Position numbers and translations under genes: made by a program. Positions 5,274 to 5,960 of a stretch of DNA of 5,960 bases are shown piece by piece. Source of the DNA: Flavobacteriaceae bacterium (lineage in GTDB: Bacteria; Bacteroidota; Bacteroidia; Flavobacteriales; Flavobacteriaceae); assembly GCA_003511845.1 (NCBI GenBank), contig DOIV01000255.1, positions 8,318 to 14,277 of the forward strand, read 5' to 3'. Numbering within the stretch: position 1 is the first letter of the stretch; each line of letters begins with the position of its first letter. The notes under the pieces were generated by a model. The model searched no databases. It was given only the letters and a program-made list of their open reading frames with translations, and was not told where the DNA came from.

Positions 5274-5960
5274 ATGTTAGCAAACCAAAAAGACCTATTT
5301 AGATTACCAGAAAATGTAAGTTATCTTAATGGAGCGTATATGTCGCCTTTTTTAAAAAGTGTTGAAGCTATAGGACATGCTTCTGTAACTAAAAAATGCT
5401 TTCCTTATGAGGTAACTGGTGATGATTTTTTTACAAATACGAATAAATTAAAACAAGAATTTTCTAAACTAGTTGAAATAAATGATTATCAAAATGTAGC
5501 TATTATCCCTGCGGTTTCGTATGGTATTGCAACGGTTGCTAATAATGTAAAATTAAATGCAGGAGGCGAAATTTTAGTAGTAGGCGAACAGTTTCCGAGT
5601 AATATATATTCTTGGCAAAAAATAGCCGATAAAAATAACGCTACTGTACGTATTATTACTGCTCCAGAAGATTTTAATAAACGAGGACAACGCTGGAACC
5701 GCTCAATTTTAGAAGCTATTTCAGACAAAACAGCTCTTGTTGCTATATCTCATGTGCATTGGGCAGACGGAACATTATTTGATTTAAAAGCCATTAGAGT
5801 AAAAACAAAATTGCACAATGCTTTATTAATTATTGATGGTACGCAAAGTATTGGTGCTTTACCTTTTTCAGTAAAAGAGATAGAGCCAGATGCCTTAATT
5901 TGTGCAGGTTATAAATGGTTGTTAGGGCCTTATGCTATAGGACTGGCTTATTATTCAGAT
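5274..5960 (+). CDS. Class V aminotransferase-fold PLP enzyme, 3' end cut by window
   Basis: Partial gene: 229 codons are present with no stop, and the frame runs off the window edge. The product begins 'MLANQKDLFRLPENVSYLNGAYMSP', the usual N terminus of cysteine desulfurase/selenocysteine lyase-like proteins (substrate-binding 'YLNGAYMSP'). 'AIIPAVSYGIATVAN' is the phosphate-binding helix region. 'ISHVHWADGTLFDL' is typical of the fold. 'LLIIDGTQSIGALPF' supplies D188 and Q191, which hold the PLP ring nitrogen and O3'. 'CAGYKWLLGPYAIGL' supplies K214, the Schiff-base lysine. The catalytic cysteine of true desulfurases would lie beyond the window, so desulfurase, lyase or other class V activities cannot be separated. 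The full protein is probably near 370-400 aa, as in the family. It lies 47 bp after the receptor stop on the same strand. A role in metal uptake is not shown; sulfur or amino acid metabolism is the default guess. Confidence 0.85.
   Translation, partial: MLANQKDLFRLPENVSYLNGAYMSPFLKSVEAIGHASVTKKCFPYEVTGDDFFTNTNKLKQEFSKLVEINDYQNVAIIPAVSYGIATVANNVKLNAGGEILVVGEQFPSNIYSWQKIADKNNATVRIITAPEDFNKRGQRWNRSILEAISDKTALVAISHVHWADGTLFDLKAIRVKTKLHNALLIIDGTQSIGALPFSVKEIEPDALICAGYKWLLGPYAIGLAYYSD

Noticed and set aside
5489..5728. Minus-strand open frame of 79 codons near the right end
   Set aside because: It is antisense to the aminotransferase-fold gene, whose plus-strand reading holds clear PLP motifs.

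Overview
The window is A+T-rich chromosomal DNA that looks like a member of the Bacteroidota, most likely a marine or environmental flavobacterium. The evidence is: promoter elements of the TAnnTTTG type, no clear Shine-Dalgarno sequences before the genes, a TonB-dependent receptor with the N-terminal carboxypeptidase-regulatory-like domain typical of this phylum, and 7-bp TTTG-based repeats between genes. Taxonomy is inferred from style, not from a marker gene.

Left part (1-1198): a two-gene toxin-antitoxin module resembling VapBC45. A 223-aa antitoxin with a MerR-like helix-turn-helix and a C-terminal DUF433 domain overlaps by 4 bp (ATGA) a 138-aa PIN-like (DUF5615-type) putative ribonuclease. 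A TAnnTTTG promoter box lies just upstream, inside an 8-bp inverted repeat that could be the autoregulatory operator.

Centre (1241-5226): a metal homeostasis locus. On the minus strand a DtxR/MntR-family metal-sensing repressor is followed by a GufA-type ZIP metal transporter. On the plus strand, transcribed divergently, is a 770-aa TonB-dependent outer membrane receptor. The 123-bp gap between the repressor and the receptor holds two face-to-face promoters, and a 16-bp near-palindrome (TTTAGTTATATCTAAA) covers or touches both -33 regions. The simplest reading is that the repressor, loaded with Mn2+ or Fe2+, shuts off its own operon and the receptor together. The receptor would bring a metal or metal complex across the outer membrane and the ZIP protein would carry the ion across the inner membrane.

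Right end (5274-5960): the first 229 codons of a class V, PLP-dependent aminotransferase-fold enzyme (cysteine desulfurase/selenocysteine lyase-like). It follows the receptor by 47 bp on the same strand and is cut by the window edge. Its link to metal uptake is unproven.

No rRNA, tRNA, CRISPR array or insertion sequence was seen. Nothing here amounts to a clearly new system. The best leads are the shared operator in the divergent promoter, the receptor-ZIP pairing under one metal regulator, and the heptad-repeat hairpin between the repressor and transporter genes.
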